Source: Gammaproteobacteria bacterium UBA5338 (GTDB taxonomy: Bacteria; Pseudomonadota; Gammaproteobacteria; Pseudomonadales; UBA5862). From it: 10,193 nt of DNA. Of this stretch, positions 1-7,579 are shown in pieces. The stretch covers positions 1 to 10,193 of the forward strand of contig DHQM01000239.1 in assembly GCA_002408105.1 (NCBI GenBank). Reading direction: 5' to 3'. The translations under genes were made by a program, and so were the position numbers. Under the pieces are notes generated by a model. It searched no databases. It was given only the letters and a program-made list of their open reading frames with translations, and had not been told where the DNA came from. Each line of letters opens with the position of its first letter. The stretch's first letter is position 1.

Positions 1-389
1 GCATCAACCAGGGCGAGAGTATCCGCGTCTTTCCCCTGTCGAACTGGACCGAGCTGGAAATCTGGCAGTACATCCGCCGCGAGAACATCGAGATTGTCCC
101 GCTCTACTTCGCAGCCGAACGCCCGGTGGTGAACTGGAACGGCGTGCTCATCATGGTCGATGACGACCGCATGCCATTGAAACCCGGAGAACAGCCAGAA
201 CAACGCACGGTCCGGTTTCGTACCCTCGGCTGCTACCCACTGACAGGCGCCATCGAATCCACCGCCAACACGCTGCCTGACATCATCCAGGAGATGCTGC
301 TGACCACAAGCTCAGAGCGACAGGGCCGGGTCATTGATTTCGACCAGGCCGGGTCGATGGAAGAGAAAAAGCGCGAGGGCTACTTTTAA
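1..389 (+). CDS. cysD: Sulfate adenylyltransferase subunit 2 (CysD), C-terminal part
   Basis: This is the small catalytic subunit of ATP sulfurylase. With the GTPase CysN it makes adenosine 5'-phosphosulfate (APS) from ATP and sulfate in the cytoplasm. The gene is cut by the left edge. The first whole codon is at base 3, and about 128 residues of a protein normally near 300 are visible. Recognisable family segments are the [15 protein letters not shown] block at the edge, VPLYFA, the [14 protein letters not shown] block and the characteristic end [10 protein letters not shown]...EKKREGYF before TAA. The N-terminal PP-loop nucleotide-binding half is off-window. cysN follows after 64 bases on the same strand, the usual cysDN order, so the two are probably co-transcribed. 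GTG or ATG codons inside the visible part are internal and are not starts. Confidence 0.97.
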   Translation, partial: INQGESIRVFPLSNWTELEIWQYIRRENIEIVPLYFAAERPVVNWNGVLIMVDDDRMPLKPGEQPEQRTVRFRTLGCYPLTGAIESTANTLPDIIQEMLLTTSSERQGRVIDFDQAGSMEEKKREGYF

Positions 390-453
390 CGCCCGATTCA
401 CGCCTGGCCAATCGCCTTCGTACCGCCGCTTTCACACCTGCATTGGATTTCTT

Positions 454-2115
454 ATGTCGCACCAATCTGAACTCATCGCCCAAGACATTGAAGCCTACCT
501 GCGTCAACATGAGCAAAAGGAGCTGCTGAGACTACTCACCTGTGGCAGCGTCGACGACGGCAAGAGCACACTCATCGGCCGCCTCCTGCATGACTCCAAG
601 ATGATTTACGAGGACCAGCTCGACGCCATTCGCAACGACAGCCGCAAGTCCGGAACCACGGGGGAGGCCGTCGACCTCGCACTTCTAGTGGACGGCCTGC
701 AGGCGGAGCGAGAGCAGGGCATCACCATCGACGTCGCCTACCGCTACTTCTCCACTGCAAGGCGCAAGTTCATCATCGCCGACACCCCGGGCCACGAGCA
801 GTACACGCGCAACATGGCAACCGGAGCCTCTACCTGCGACCTCGCCATCATCCTCATCGATGCACGGCACGGGGTGCAGACACAAACCAAACGCCACAGC
901 TTCATTGCCTCCCTGTTGGGCATTCGCCACGTGATCGTCGCCGTCAACAAAATGGATTTGGTGGACTTCAGTCAGCAGCGGTTCGAAGAAATTCGCAAGG
1001 AATACCTCGCGTTCACCGGCCAGCTGAAAATTCCCGACCTGCACTTCATCCCGTTGTCTGCGCTCAACGGCGACAACGTCGTACATCCGAGTGATTCCAC
1101 ACCCTGGTACGATGGATTGCCGTTGATGGAGCTGTTGGAAACCGTGGAGATTGGCGGCGACACCAACCTGGAGACCTTCCGGATGCCGGTGCAATACGTC
1201 AACCGGCCCAACCTCAACTTTCGCGGCTACTGCGGGACCATCGCGAGTGGCGTTGTGCACCCGGGCGACGCCATCTGCGTACTACCCAGCGGAAAAACCA
1301 GCCGGATCAAGTCCATCGTCAGCTACGAAGGCGAGCTCAACGAAGCCTTTGCCCCCATGGCGGTCACCCTGACCCTCGCTGACGAGATCGACATCAGCCG
1401 CGGCGACCTGCTGATCCACCCTGAGCAACGCCCTGCAGTGGGACAGCGATTCGCTGCACACCTGGTCTGGATGAACGAGCAAGCCCTGCTTCCCGGCCGG
1501 GAGTACTACCTGAAACACAACACGCGAACCGTCATTGGGCAAGTGACAGAGATTTCCCATCGGATCGACGTCAACACACTGGACGCCCACCCCGGCGGTG
1601 ATCGACTCAGTCTGAACGAGATTGCGCTCTGTGAGCTGGCAGTGCAGTCACCTCTGGCGTTCGACGCCTACGCCGACAACCCCGGTACCGGTGCGTTCAT
1701 TCTGATCGACCGCATCAACAACCTCACGGTCGGCGCCGGGATGATTACCCAAAACCTCGAAGAGGGCGACACTGACCAGGAACTGCCCGCCCTGGAGCGG
1801 GCCGAACGTGAAGCCCGGTTTCGCCAGCGCAGTGGCTCCGTCGCGCTGACAGGCGCTGCAGCAGGCCTGGCCGAAGCGCTGGAGCGGCGGCTATTTTCGA
1901 TGGGCCACAACCCGGTTCTGATCACGCCATCACAGTGGCCGGATCTGCAAGCCATTGGCCCTGCTCTCGCGGCCTGGGCGCACCAGAAGGGTCAGCTATT
2001 GATCGTCGCCGACGAAGCGGCTGAGTCCTGGGCTGATGCGCACTACCAGACCGCCAAGTTGGCTGACCTCATTGCGGCCCTGCAACGGGACCATTGGATC
2101 GAAGCGGCCCAGTAA
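454..2115 (+). CDS. cysN: Sulfate adenylyltransferase subunit 1 (CysN) with degenerate C-terminal CysC-like extension
   Basis: This is the regulatory GTPase subunit of ATP sulfurylase, whose GTP hydrolysis drives APS formation by CysD. The 553-residue protein shows all the GTPase motifs: G1 GSVDDGKST (31-39), G3 DTPGH (110-114), G4 NKMD (165-168) and G5 SAL (202-204). EF-Tu-like beta-barrel domains then run to about residue 440. I chose ATG 454 because it gives the family N-terminus [16 protein letters not shown]. The frame is open back to 334, but that stretch overlaps cysD and has no family similarity. The ribosome site is weak (GGAT about 8 bases upstream). A normal CysN ends near residue 475 and bifunctional CysNC proteins run to about 630. 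This one lies between, and its last ~108 residues resemble an APS kinase stripped of its active site. A hairpin terminator follows the stop. Confidence 0.96.
   Translation: MSHQSELIAQDIEAYLRQHEQKELLRLLTCGSVDDGKSTLIGRLLHDSKMIYEDQLDAIRNDSRKSGTTGEAVDLALLVDGLQAEREQGITIDVAYRYFSTARRKFIIADTPGHEQYTRNMATGASTCDLAIILIDARHGVQTQTKRHSFIASLLGIRHVIVAVNKMDLVDFSQQRFEEIRKEYLAFTGQLKIPDLHFIPLSALNGDNVVHPSDSTPWYDGLPLMELLETVEIGGDTNLETFRMPVQYVNRPNLNFRGYCGTIASGVVHPGDAICVLPSGKTSRIKSIVSYEGELNEAFAPMAVTLTLADEIDISRGDLLIHPEQRPAVGQRFAAHLVWMNEQALLPGREYYLKHNTRTVIGQVTEISHRIDVNTLDAHPGGDRLSLNEIALCELAVQSPLAFDAYADNPGTGAFILIDRINNLTVGAGMITQNLEEGDTDQELPALERAEREARFRQRSGSVALTGAAAGLAEALERRLFSMGHNPVLITPSQWPDLQAIGPALAAWAHQKGQLLIVADEAAESWADAHYQTAKLADLIAALQRDHWIEAAQ
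1789..2112 (+). other. Vestigial APS kinase (CysC) domain at the CysN C-terminus
   Basis: CysN residues ~446-553 can be laid against the intact CysC encoded at 5044-5676. Segment [19 protein letters not shown] (463-481) matches the CysC P-loop strand and helix [14 protein letters not shown]...EQELF, but the GSGKST core is shortened and lost. [18 protein letters not shown] (501-518) matches [18 protein letters not shown]. The final LADLIAALQ resembles the closing helix of CysC. The [16 protein letters not shown] and FTGISSPYE motifs are absent, and the piece is about 100 residues against about 180 for a real kinase. The match was made by eye. The likely history is a CysNC fusion whose kinase half decayed after the separate cysC took over. 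It may persist as a structural or CysD-contacting domain. Confidence 0.7.
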
Positions 2116-2118
2116 CGG

Positions 2119-2160
2119 AGTGAGCTGGGGTGGCGCAACCCCAGCGGCTCACTGGGTTTC
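2119..2160 (+). terminator. Intrinsic terminator after cysN
   Basis: An inverted repeat begins four bases after the cysN stop. AGTGAGC (2119-2125) pairs with GCTCACT (2147-2153), and TGGGGT (2126-2131) pairs with ACCCCA (2138-2143). The loop is 6 bases and there is a 3-base bulge on the 3' side. This gives about 13 paired bases, mostly GC. The following tract is only TGGGTTTC, a weak U-run, so termination may be partial or Rho-assisted. It lies between convergent genes, where a terminator is expected. Confidence 0.65.
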
Positions 2161-2169
2161 CGTGTGCGT

Positions 2170-2217
2170 GTGTGGGCCGCCCCTGCAGACAGCGCCACCC
2201 TCAGGGCCGGCCCACAC
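2170..2217 (-). terminator. Long hairpin spanning the ugd stop codon
   Basis: GTGTGGGCC... (2170-2185) and its partner (2202-2217) form a 16-base stem with one mismatch and a 16-base loop. One arm lies in the last codons of ugd (Cys-Val-Gly-Arg-Pro-stop) and the other is downstream. No T-run follows on the minus strand, so it is not a textbook intrinsic terminator. As the first structure at the end of the six-gene minus-strand operon, it may stabilise the 3' end or aid termination. Whether it acts is inference. Confidence 0.4.
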
Positions 2218-3508
2218 AGTGGTAATCGAAACCCGCCATACGCATGTGCTCTGGCTCATAGACGTTGCGCAAATCCACGAACACCCGGCCTTTCATTTTC
2301 TCAAGCAGCGCGTTGAGGTCGAGCCCGCGGTACTGATTCCATTCGGTCATGAGCACCAAGGCGTCGGCATGCTCCACGGCTGCGTAGAGGTCCGAATGAT
2401 ACCGAATGCCGGCCGGCAAGACTTGGCGGGCTTCGGTCATTCCCTGGGGATCATGGGCATCAATTTGGGCACCGCGATCGAGCAGCGGAGGGAGAATCGA
2501 CAGTGCCGGGGCGTCACGCATGTCGTCGGTTTCGGGCTTGAATGTCAGCCCAAGCACCGCGATGCGTTTGCCAGCAAGGTCCCCGCCCAAGGCATTGCGG
2601 ATCTTTTTGACCATGCGCGCCTTCTGGGCGGCGTTGACTTCGATGACGCTTTCCACGATGCGACATGGCGCGTCATATTCCTGAGCGATGCGTGTCAGCG
2701 CCAAGGTGTCCTTGGGAAAACAGGACCCCCCGTACCCAGGGCCAGGATGCAGAAACTTGCGGCCAATGCGCCCATCGAGCCCCATCCCCTTGGCCACTGC
2801 ATGGACATCAGCCCCCACCGCTTCACAGAGCGCCGACATTTCGTTGATGAAACTGATCTTCGTCGCCAGGAAGGCATTGGCCGCGTACTTGATCAGCTCC
2901 GCGCTTTCCCAGTCGGTCACCTGAATGGGCGTCTCAATCAGGTTGAGTGGCCGGTAGAGCTCCCGCAGCAGTGTCGCCGCTCGCTCTGACTGCACGCCCA
3001 GGACCACACGATCGGGGTGCATGAAGTCCTTGATCGCTGCACCCTCGCGCAGAAACTCTGGGTTCGAAGCCACATCGAAGTCCGCCGACGGGTTGCACTC
3101 TCGGATGATGCGTTCAACCTGCCGGGCGGTGCCCACTGGCACCGTGGATTTGTCCACCACCACTGTGTAGCCACGCAGGAGCGGAGCCACCATGCGGGCT
3201 GCCTCATACACATAACTGAGGTCCGCATAGCCATCGCCCCTGCGACTCGGAGTGCCCACCGCGATAAAGACCAGATCTGCATCAGGGACATGCGCTGCCA
3301 AGGAATCGGAAAAGGACAGCCGACCCGCCGCAGCGGTTCTTTCGACCAGCTCATCAAGACCTGGCTCATAGATGGGTATCTTTCCCTGTTGCAGGTCTGC
3401 AACGCGTTTTGCGTCGATGTCCACGCACACCACATGGGCCCCGAACTCCGCGAAACAAGCACCGGAAACCAATCCGACGTAGCCGGCCCCGATCATGACT
3501 ACCTGCAT
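2201..3508 (-). CDS. ugd: UDP-glucose 6-dehydrogenase
   Basis: This cytoplasmic enzyme oxidises UDP-glucose to UDP-glucuronate with two NAD+, supplying an acidic sugar donor for exopolysaccharide or capsule. The 435-residue length is typical of the bacterial enzyme. The N-terminal Rossmann motif GAGYVG is at 7-12 and is followed by VDID (29-32). The PIYEPGL segment (45-51), the STVPVGT motif (121-127), SNPEFLREG (148-156) and the catalytic cysteine in GYGGSCFPKDT (Cys263) are all present. The C-terminal NAD/UDP-binding domain contains LGLTFKPETDDMRDAP (319-334). ATG 3508 gives the standard N-terminus, although the ribosome site is weak. It sits 45 bases after manC and is the last gene of the apparent operon. 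Its stop codon lies inside a long hairpin. Confidence 0.96.
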   Translation of the reverse strand: MQVVMIGAGYVGLVSGACFAEFGAHVVCVDIDAKRVADLQQGKIPIYEPGLDELVERTAAAGRLSFSDSLAAHVPDADLVFIAVGTPSRRGDGYADLSYVYEAARMVAPLLRGYTVVVDKSTVPVGTARQVERIIRECNPSADFDVASNPEFLREGAAIKDFMHPDRVVLGVQSERAATLLRELYRPLNLIETPIQVTDWESAELIKYAANAFLATKISFINEMSALCEAVGADVHAVAKGMGLDGRIGRKFLHPGPGYGGSCFPKDTLALTRIAQEYDAPCRIVESVIEVNAAQKARMVKKIRNALGGDLAGKRIAVLGLTFKPETDDMRDAPALSILPPLLDRGAQIDAHDPQGMTEARQVLPAGIRYHSDLYAAVEHADALVLMTEWNQYRGLDLNALLEKMKGRVFVDLRNVYEPEHMRMAGFDYHCVGRP

Positions 3509-3553
3509 GCGCTGCTACTCAATGACTCCGAACACTGCCGAGTATTCACTGCG

Positions 3554-4993
3554 TTAACGACCATAGTTGTCCTCATACCGGACGATGTCGTCTTCTCCGA
3601 GGTACGCACCAGACTGCACCTCAATCAATTCCAGCGGCACTTTGCCCGGATTGGCCAACCGGTGGGTTTCGCCCAAAGGAATGTAGGTCGATTCGTTTTC
3701 CGACAGCAGGAAGGTTTCACTTCCTCGGGTGACCTCTGCCGTTCCCTTGACAACGATCCAGTGCTCAGCGCGGTGGTAGTGCATCTGAAGAGACAAGGAT
3801 GCGCCTGGGCTGACGATGATGCATTTGACCTGATAGCGGTCGGAACCGCCAATGCCTTCGTAACTTCCCCAGGGGCGTGCGACGCGGCGGTGCAATCTGG
3901 CCTCGCTGCGCTGCAGATCGCGCAGCTGTCCAACGATGGATTTGACGTCTTGCACCCGGTCGCGCCGAGCGACCAAAAGCGCATCCGCAGTGTCCACCAC
4001 CACGCAGTCTTCAAGCCCGATGGTGGCGATCAGGCGCCCATCGGCACGCAAATAGCAGTTGCGGGTATCGCTCGAAAGCACGTCGCCATACACCACGTTG
4101 CCATCCTCGTCCTGTGCTCCGATCTCCCACAGCGCCGACCAGGATCCGACGTCGCTCCAACCCGCATCAAGCGGGATCACAACACCCGCATCCGTGTGTT
4201 CCATGACTGCGTAGTCGATGGAGTCGCTCGGAGAAGCGGAAAATGCCTCCTGGTCAGCCCGGATAAAATCGAGGTCCCGCGTGGAAGCCTCAATGGCGCG
4301 CCGGCAAGCACTGCGCATCGCTGGAGCAAAACGCTCTACTTCTGCCAAATAGGTGGAAGCACCGAACAAGAACATTCCACTGTTCCAGTAGTAGTCACCC
4401 GACTTGATATAAGACTCGGCTGTCGCGGCATCGGGTTTTTCAACAAATTCGGCAATGGGTCGCACAACATCAACCTTGCCCGCGGGCGCGCCCGAACGAA
4501 TGTAGCCGTACCCAGTTTCAGGAGCACTTGGGACGATCCCGAAAGTCACCAGCCGCCCAGCCAGCGCAGCCTCAACACCCACCTCAACCGCCGCGACGAA
4601 TTTTGGGCCATCCAGAATGACGTGGTCTGCTGGAAGAACCAGCAATATCGGGTCGTCATCGGGCCACAAACGCTGCGCTTCTTCAGCAGCCAAGACCGCG
4701 GCAGGTGCAGTATTGCGTCCGATCGGTTCCAGCACTATTGCAGCAGGTCGAATACCAAGCTGGCGCAATTGCTCCGCCACCATGAAGCGGTGCTCCTCGT
4801 TGCACACCACAATGGGATTGGCACAGTCCGAGATGCCCTCCAACCGATGGGCCGTGTCTTGCAGCAGCGTGGATTCGTTCACCAAGGGGAGAAGCTGCTT
4901 TGGATGCAGCTCACGCGATAGCGGCCAGAGGCGAGTGCCTGACCCACCAGACAGTATGACCGGGACCAGCAACGGCGTGGGAGTGCGTGGCAT
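3554..4993 (-). CDS. manC: Mannose-1-phosphate guanylyltransferase / mannose-6-phosphate isomerase (bifunctional)
   Basis: The type II PMI/GMP enzyme (ManC/AlgA/XanB family) converts fructose-6-phosphate to mannose-6-phosphate and mannose-1-phosphate plus GTP to GDP-mannose. A phosphomannomutase, not seen here, links the two steps. The 479-residue protein is family length. Its N-terminal nucleotidyltransferase has the pyrophosphorylase signature LSGGSGTRLWPLSR (14-27), LPADH (120-124) and FVEKP (183-187). The C-terminal cupin isomerase domain starts near RPWGSYEGI (373-381) and has the metal-site motif HYHRAEHW (405-412) and GETHR (441-445). ATG 4993 has AAGGA 10 bases upstream. It lies between cysC and ugd in the operon and, with Ugd, points to a polysaccharide built from mannose- and glucuronate-type donors. 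Confidence 0.96.
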   Translation of the reverse strand: MPRTPTPLLVPVILSGGSGTRLWPLSRELHPKQLLPLVNESTLLQDTAHRLEGISDCANPIVVCNEEHRFMVAEQLRQLGIRPAAIVLEPIGRNTAPAAVLAAEEAQRLWPDDDPILLVLPADHVILDGPKFVAAVEVGVEAALAGRLVTFGIVPSAPETGYGYIRSGAPAGKVDVVRPIAEFVEKPDAATAESYIKSGDYYWNSGMFLFGASTYLAEVERFAPAMRSACRRAIEASTRDLDFIRADQEAFSASPSDSIDYAVMEHTDAGVVIPLDAGWSDVGSWSALWEIGAQDEDGNVVYGDVLSSDTRNCYLRADGRLIATIGLEDCVVVDTADALLVARRDRVQDVKSIVGQLRDLQRSEARLHRRVARPWGSYEGIGGSDRYQVKCIIVSPGASLSLQMHYHRAEHWIVVKGTAEVTRGSETFLLSENESTYIPLGETHRLANPGKVPLELIEVQSGAYLGEDDIVRYEDNYGR

Positions 4994-5043
4994 GAAGTGG
5001 TTGTCCTTGTTTTGAGAAGAACAGGTGTTTGGGCCTGGACAGG

Positions 5044-5676
5044 TCAGTCAGCGGCGTCCAGAGCCAATGGGACTGAAAGACGCGGCTGCAGGTAGTCGAT
5101 CACCCGTTTAACACTTTGCTCCAGAGGTTGTGACGCAGTATCGACGATCAACTCGGGTTTTTCTGGCGGTTCATATGGCGATGAGATCCCAGTGAAGTTG
5201 TCGATTGCACCTTCCCGGGCTTTGCGATACAGCCCCTTCACGTCGCGCTGCTCACACTTTTCCAAGGGACAGTCGCAGTAAACCTCAATAAAGTCTCCAT
5301 GCGGCAAGATGTTGCGCACCCGTTGCCGGTCGGCCCGAAAGGGTGAAATGAACGCAGTCAGTACGATCACGCCTGCTTCCAGAAACAGTTTGCTGACCTC
5401 GCCGATTCTTCGGATGTTTTCAACCCGGTCTTCCTCTCCAAACCCCAGGTCACCACAGAGCCCATGCCTCACATTGTCTCCGTCCAGCACATAGGTTCGA
5501 GCACCGCGGGCAAACAGCTCTTGCTCCACAGCGTGGCTGAGAGTGGATTTCCCCGATCCAGAAAGACCGGTAAACCACAACACCATGCCTCGATGTCCGT
5601 TCTGTTGCTGCCGCAGGTCTCGGGTGATGGCGGCTTTGTGCCACACCACGTTGTTGCTCTTTGGCGCGTCGCTCAT
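5044..5676 (-). CDS. cysC: Adenylyl-sulfate (APS) kinase
   Basis: It phosphorylates APS at the 3' position with ATP to give PAPS, the donor for sulfotransferases and the substrate of PAPS reductases. The 210-residue protein is intact. It has the P-loop GLSGSGKST (37-45), DGDNVRHGL (65-73), RVENIRR (84-90), FISPFRADR with the family's conserved serine (109-117) and [11 protein letters not shown] (161-171). The frame is open 46 codons further upstream into the neighbouring gene. I chose ATG 5676 because it gives the family start [14 protein letters not shown] and has a strong AGAGAGG ribosome site 5 bases upstream. It lies within an exopolysaccharide-type operon rather than beside cysDN, whose own fused kinase domain looks dead. 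It may serve both assimilation and sulfation. Confidence 0.96.
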   Translation of the reverse strand: MSDAPKSNNVVWHKAAITRDLRQQQNGHRGMVLWFTGLSGSGKSTLSHAVEQELFARGARTYVLDGDNVRHGLCGDLGFGEEDRVENIRRIGEVSKLFLEAGVIVLTAFISPFRADRQRVRNILPHGDFIEVYCDCPLEKCEQRDVKGLYRKAREGAIDNFTGISSPYEPPEKPELIVDTASQPLEQSVKRVIDYLQPRLSVPLALDAAD

Positions 5677-5681
5677 GCCTA

Positions 5682-5688
5682 CCTCTCT
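5682..5688 (-). promoter_or_regulatory. Ribosome binding site that fixes the cysC start
   Basis: AGAGAGG on the minus strand ends 5 bases before ATG 5676. It is the best ribosome site among the plausible starts in this open frame, and it supports the short start over the 46-codon longer one that overlaps the HAD gene. Confidence 0.7.
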
Positions 5689-5719
5689 AGGGGCTCTGTG
5701 ACTTGGGCTAAGTGCGGGT

Positions 5720-6166
5720 TCAAGGCGGTTTGGTTTGGCGGCGCGGGGGCACAGCATGCAGCGGCTCACCCCGGTTGGTTTGCACCGCAACACACCGGTC
5801 ATCCCACAATTCAATCATGGCATAGTCTTTCTTGTCGGTCACAGACAGTTGACCAAGGCCATGGCGCTGCAGCCAGATCTCGACAAAACGCCGGTGGCGC
5901 GGATGGCCCGCCCGCGCGGTGACCACACGCACCTCGATGCCTTCCGACACCCACTGCCGCACCCGATCCAGCATCGCCGGCACAGGTTCCCCAATGAACT
6001 CCGGGCCAAGCCATAGGTCGTACTCAGCCAAAGTCCCGTCCAGATCAACCCCGATCCAGCCAGCGCTCGTCCCAGAATCCAGGTTGCGCCGCCGCCACAA
6101 AGCCGCCAGACGCGCGCGCAAGCCGCGCCGAACCGAATTGTCCTGGTTACGAGTTGACACGCTCAC
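5720..6166 (-). CDS. Small HAD-fold phosphatase-like protein, function unknown
   Basis: This 148-residue cytoplasmic protein has an Arg-rich N-terminus. HAD motif I is seen as [12 protein letters not shown] (39-50, nucleophile Asp41 and Asp43), motif II as VVTARA (81-86) and a motif III/IV-like [13 protein letters not shown] (112-124, Lys112/113, Asp122/123). These are the elements of a hydrolase of the haloacid dehalogenase superfamily with no large cap domain. The substrate cannot be read from sequence. The start is taken at GTG 6166, with a second GTG two codons later at 6160 as an alternative. Neither has a good ribosome site and no ATG lies near the N-terminus. It stands 54 bases after prsR and 43 before cysC. 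The context suggests an accessory role in sugar-nucleotide, PAP or phosphate metabolism of the operon, but this is only inference. Confidence 0.8.
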   Translation of the reverse strand: MSVSTRNQDNSVRRGLRARLAALWRRRNLDSGTSAGWIGVDLDGTLAEYDLWLGPEFIGEPVPAMLDRVRQWVSEGIEVRVVTARAGHPRHRRFVEIWLQRHGLGQLSVTDKKDYAMIELWDDRCVAVQTNRGEPLHAVPPRRQTKPP

Positions 6167-6220
6167 TGGCCCATCGGTTGTTCACCCAGCCCCTATCAAG
6201 GCACGCGGCGCTGCCGCACA

Positions 6221-7579
6221 TCAGTTGGTGATGGTGTACTTCTGCATCAGCGAGTACAGGGTCGGTCGCGTCACACCCAACAGTTCTGCCGCTTTGGAAA
6301 TGTTGTTCGAGCGCAGCTGCAACGCCCGTCGAATCACCGCACACTCTGCTTGTTCACGGGCCTCTTTCAGATTGAAGGGCAGCTCGTCTTCGGCACCCAC
6401 CGACAAGTCCAGGTCATCGGCACTGATGGTCTTTCCATCGGCCATGATGACTGCACGCTTCACACGGTTTTCCAGCTCACGAATGTTTCCTGGCCATTCA
6501 TAGCTGGCAATGGCGCGCAGAGCATCCGGTGAAAACCCATGCAGTGCACGCGCGTTCTGTTCTGCAAAACGTTCAAGGAACACCCGCGCAAGGACTTCAA
6601 CGTCCCCATCCCGCTCCCGCAGCGGCGGGATGTCAATGGTCAATTCGCTGACGCGGTAATAGAGGTCTTCCCGAAACTCTCCTGTTTCAACCAGTGCTTG
6701 AAGGTCGCGATTGGTCGCGCAGACCACGCGCACATCGACGGGAATCTCCGCGCGCCCCCCTACCCGTTCGATGACCCGCTCCTGCAAAAAACGCAGCAGC
6801 TTCCCCTGCAACCCCAGCGGCATGTCGCCAAGCTCATCCAGGAAGAAGGTTCCACCATCGGCATACTCTACTTTGCCTTTGGTTTGTTTGGTTGCGCCCG
6901 TGAACGCACCTTTTTCGTATCCGAAGAGCTCACTTTCGAGCAAGTTTTCTGGAATCGCGCCACAGTTCACAGCAACAAAGGGCGCATCGGCTCGGCCACT
7001 CAAACGGTGGATCGATCGAGCCAGCACCTCCTTCCCCGTTCCGCTTTCGCCGAGCAAGAGGGTTGTGACCCCGGTTGGCGCCACCTTTTCGATGGTCCGG
7101 CACACCCGCATCATTTGCGGACTGACGCCAATCACACCTTCAAGCATCATGTGGTCCGAGCGCACTTCACGGAGCCGGCGGTTTTCTTGCTCCAGGGTGT
7201 GCAATTGATAGGCCCGGTCAATGATGAGCTTGAGTTCATCTACGACGATGGGCTTTTGGTAGTAGTCGTAGGCACCCAGGGCAACCGCCTGCAACGCGTT
7301 GTCGCGCTCGTCGTTGCCAGTGACCACAATGACCTTGGTGTGGGGCGCAAGCGCAAGAATCTCTTCTAGCGTGGCCAACCCCTCGGTGGCGTTGGCCGGG
7401 TCTGGGGGCAAGCCCAAATCCAGTGTCACCACACCGGGCTCAATCCGGCGCAGCGCAGCGATGGCTTCAGCCCGGTCTTTCGCGAGCACCACATCATTGC
7501 CGTTGAAACACCACTTGAGCTGCTTTTGCAGCCCCGGGTCGTCTTCCACAATTAGCAATTTACGCGAATCGTTCTTCAT
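6221..7579 (-). CDS. prsR: PEP-CTERM/exopolysaccharide response regulator PrsR (sigma-54 activator)
   Basis: This NtrC-type response regulator of 452 residues is the partner of PrsK. The receiver domain (1-~125) has the acidic pocket Glu12-Asp13-Asp14, phosphoacceptor Asp54, Thr87 and Lys109. The AAA+ domain has Walker A GESGTGKE (177-184), the sigma-54 contact loop GAFTGA (224-229), Walker B GGTFFLDEL (242-250) and arginine-finger region FREDLYYRV (302-310). A Fis-type helix-turn-helix closes the protein (about 426-447, NNISKAAELLGVTRPTLY). The intact GAFTGA loop means it should activate sigma-54 promoters. The receiver segment YDYYQKPIVVDELKLIIDRA and the pairing with a PrsK-type kinase identify the PrsR family. 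Its ATG overlaps the prsK stop as ATGA, implying translational coupling. A sigma-54 promoter lies just upstream of prsK, facing the other way. Confidence 0.93.
   Translation of the reverse strand: MKNDSRKLLIVEDDPGLQKQLKWCFNGNDVVLAKDRAEAIAALRRIEPGVVTLDLGLPPDPANATEGLATLEEILALAPHTKVIVVTGNDERDNALQAVALGAYDYYQKPIVVDELKLIIDRAYQLHTLEQENRRLREVRSDHMMLEGVIGVSPQMMRVCRTIEKVAPTGVTTLLLGESGTGKEVLARSIHRLSGRADAPFVAVNCGAIPENLLESELFGYEKGAFTGATKQTKGKVEYADGGTFFLDELGDMPLGLQGKLLRFLQERVIERVGGRAEIPVDVRVVCATNRDLQALVETGEFREDLYYRVSELTIDIPPLRERDGDVEVLARVFLERFAEQNARALHGFSPDALRAIASYEWPGNIRELENRVKRAVIMADGKTISADDLDLSVGAEDELPFNLKEAREQAECAVIRRALQLRSNNISKAAELLGVTRPTLYSLMQKYTITN

Noticed and set aside
334..453. Longer cysN start at 334
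   Set aside because: It overlaps the end of cysD in another frame and adds 40 residues without CysN similarity. ATG 454 gives the usual N-terminus.
2036..2989. A 317-codon plus-strand frame from the end of cysN into ugd
   Set aside because: It overlaps the cysN 3' end, the terminator hairpins and ugd antisense, with no family similarity.
3017..4921. A 634-codon open frame on the plus strand, opposite manC and ugd
   Set aside because: Its translation has no recognisable domain, and it is fully antisense to two well-supported enzymes. Long antisense frames are common in GC-rich genes.
5677..5814. Longer cysC start at 5814
   Set aside because: The extra 46 codons overlap the HAD gene and resemble no APS kinase. 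ATG 5676 has a strong ribosome site.
6167..6220. Small GCGGC-AGC-GCCGC hairpin after prsR
   Set aside because: It has only five base pairs and no T-run, so it is too weak to call a terminator inside the operon.
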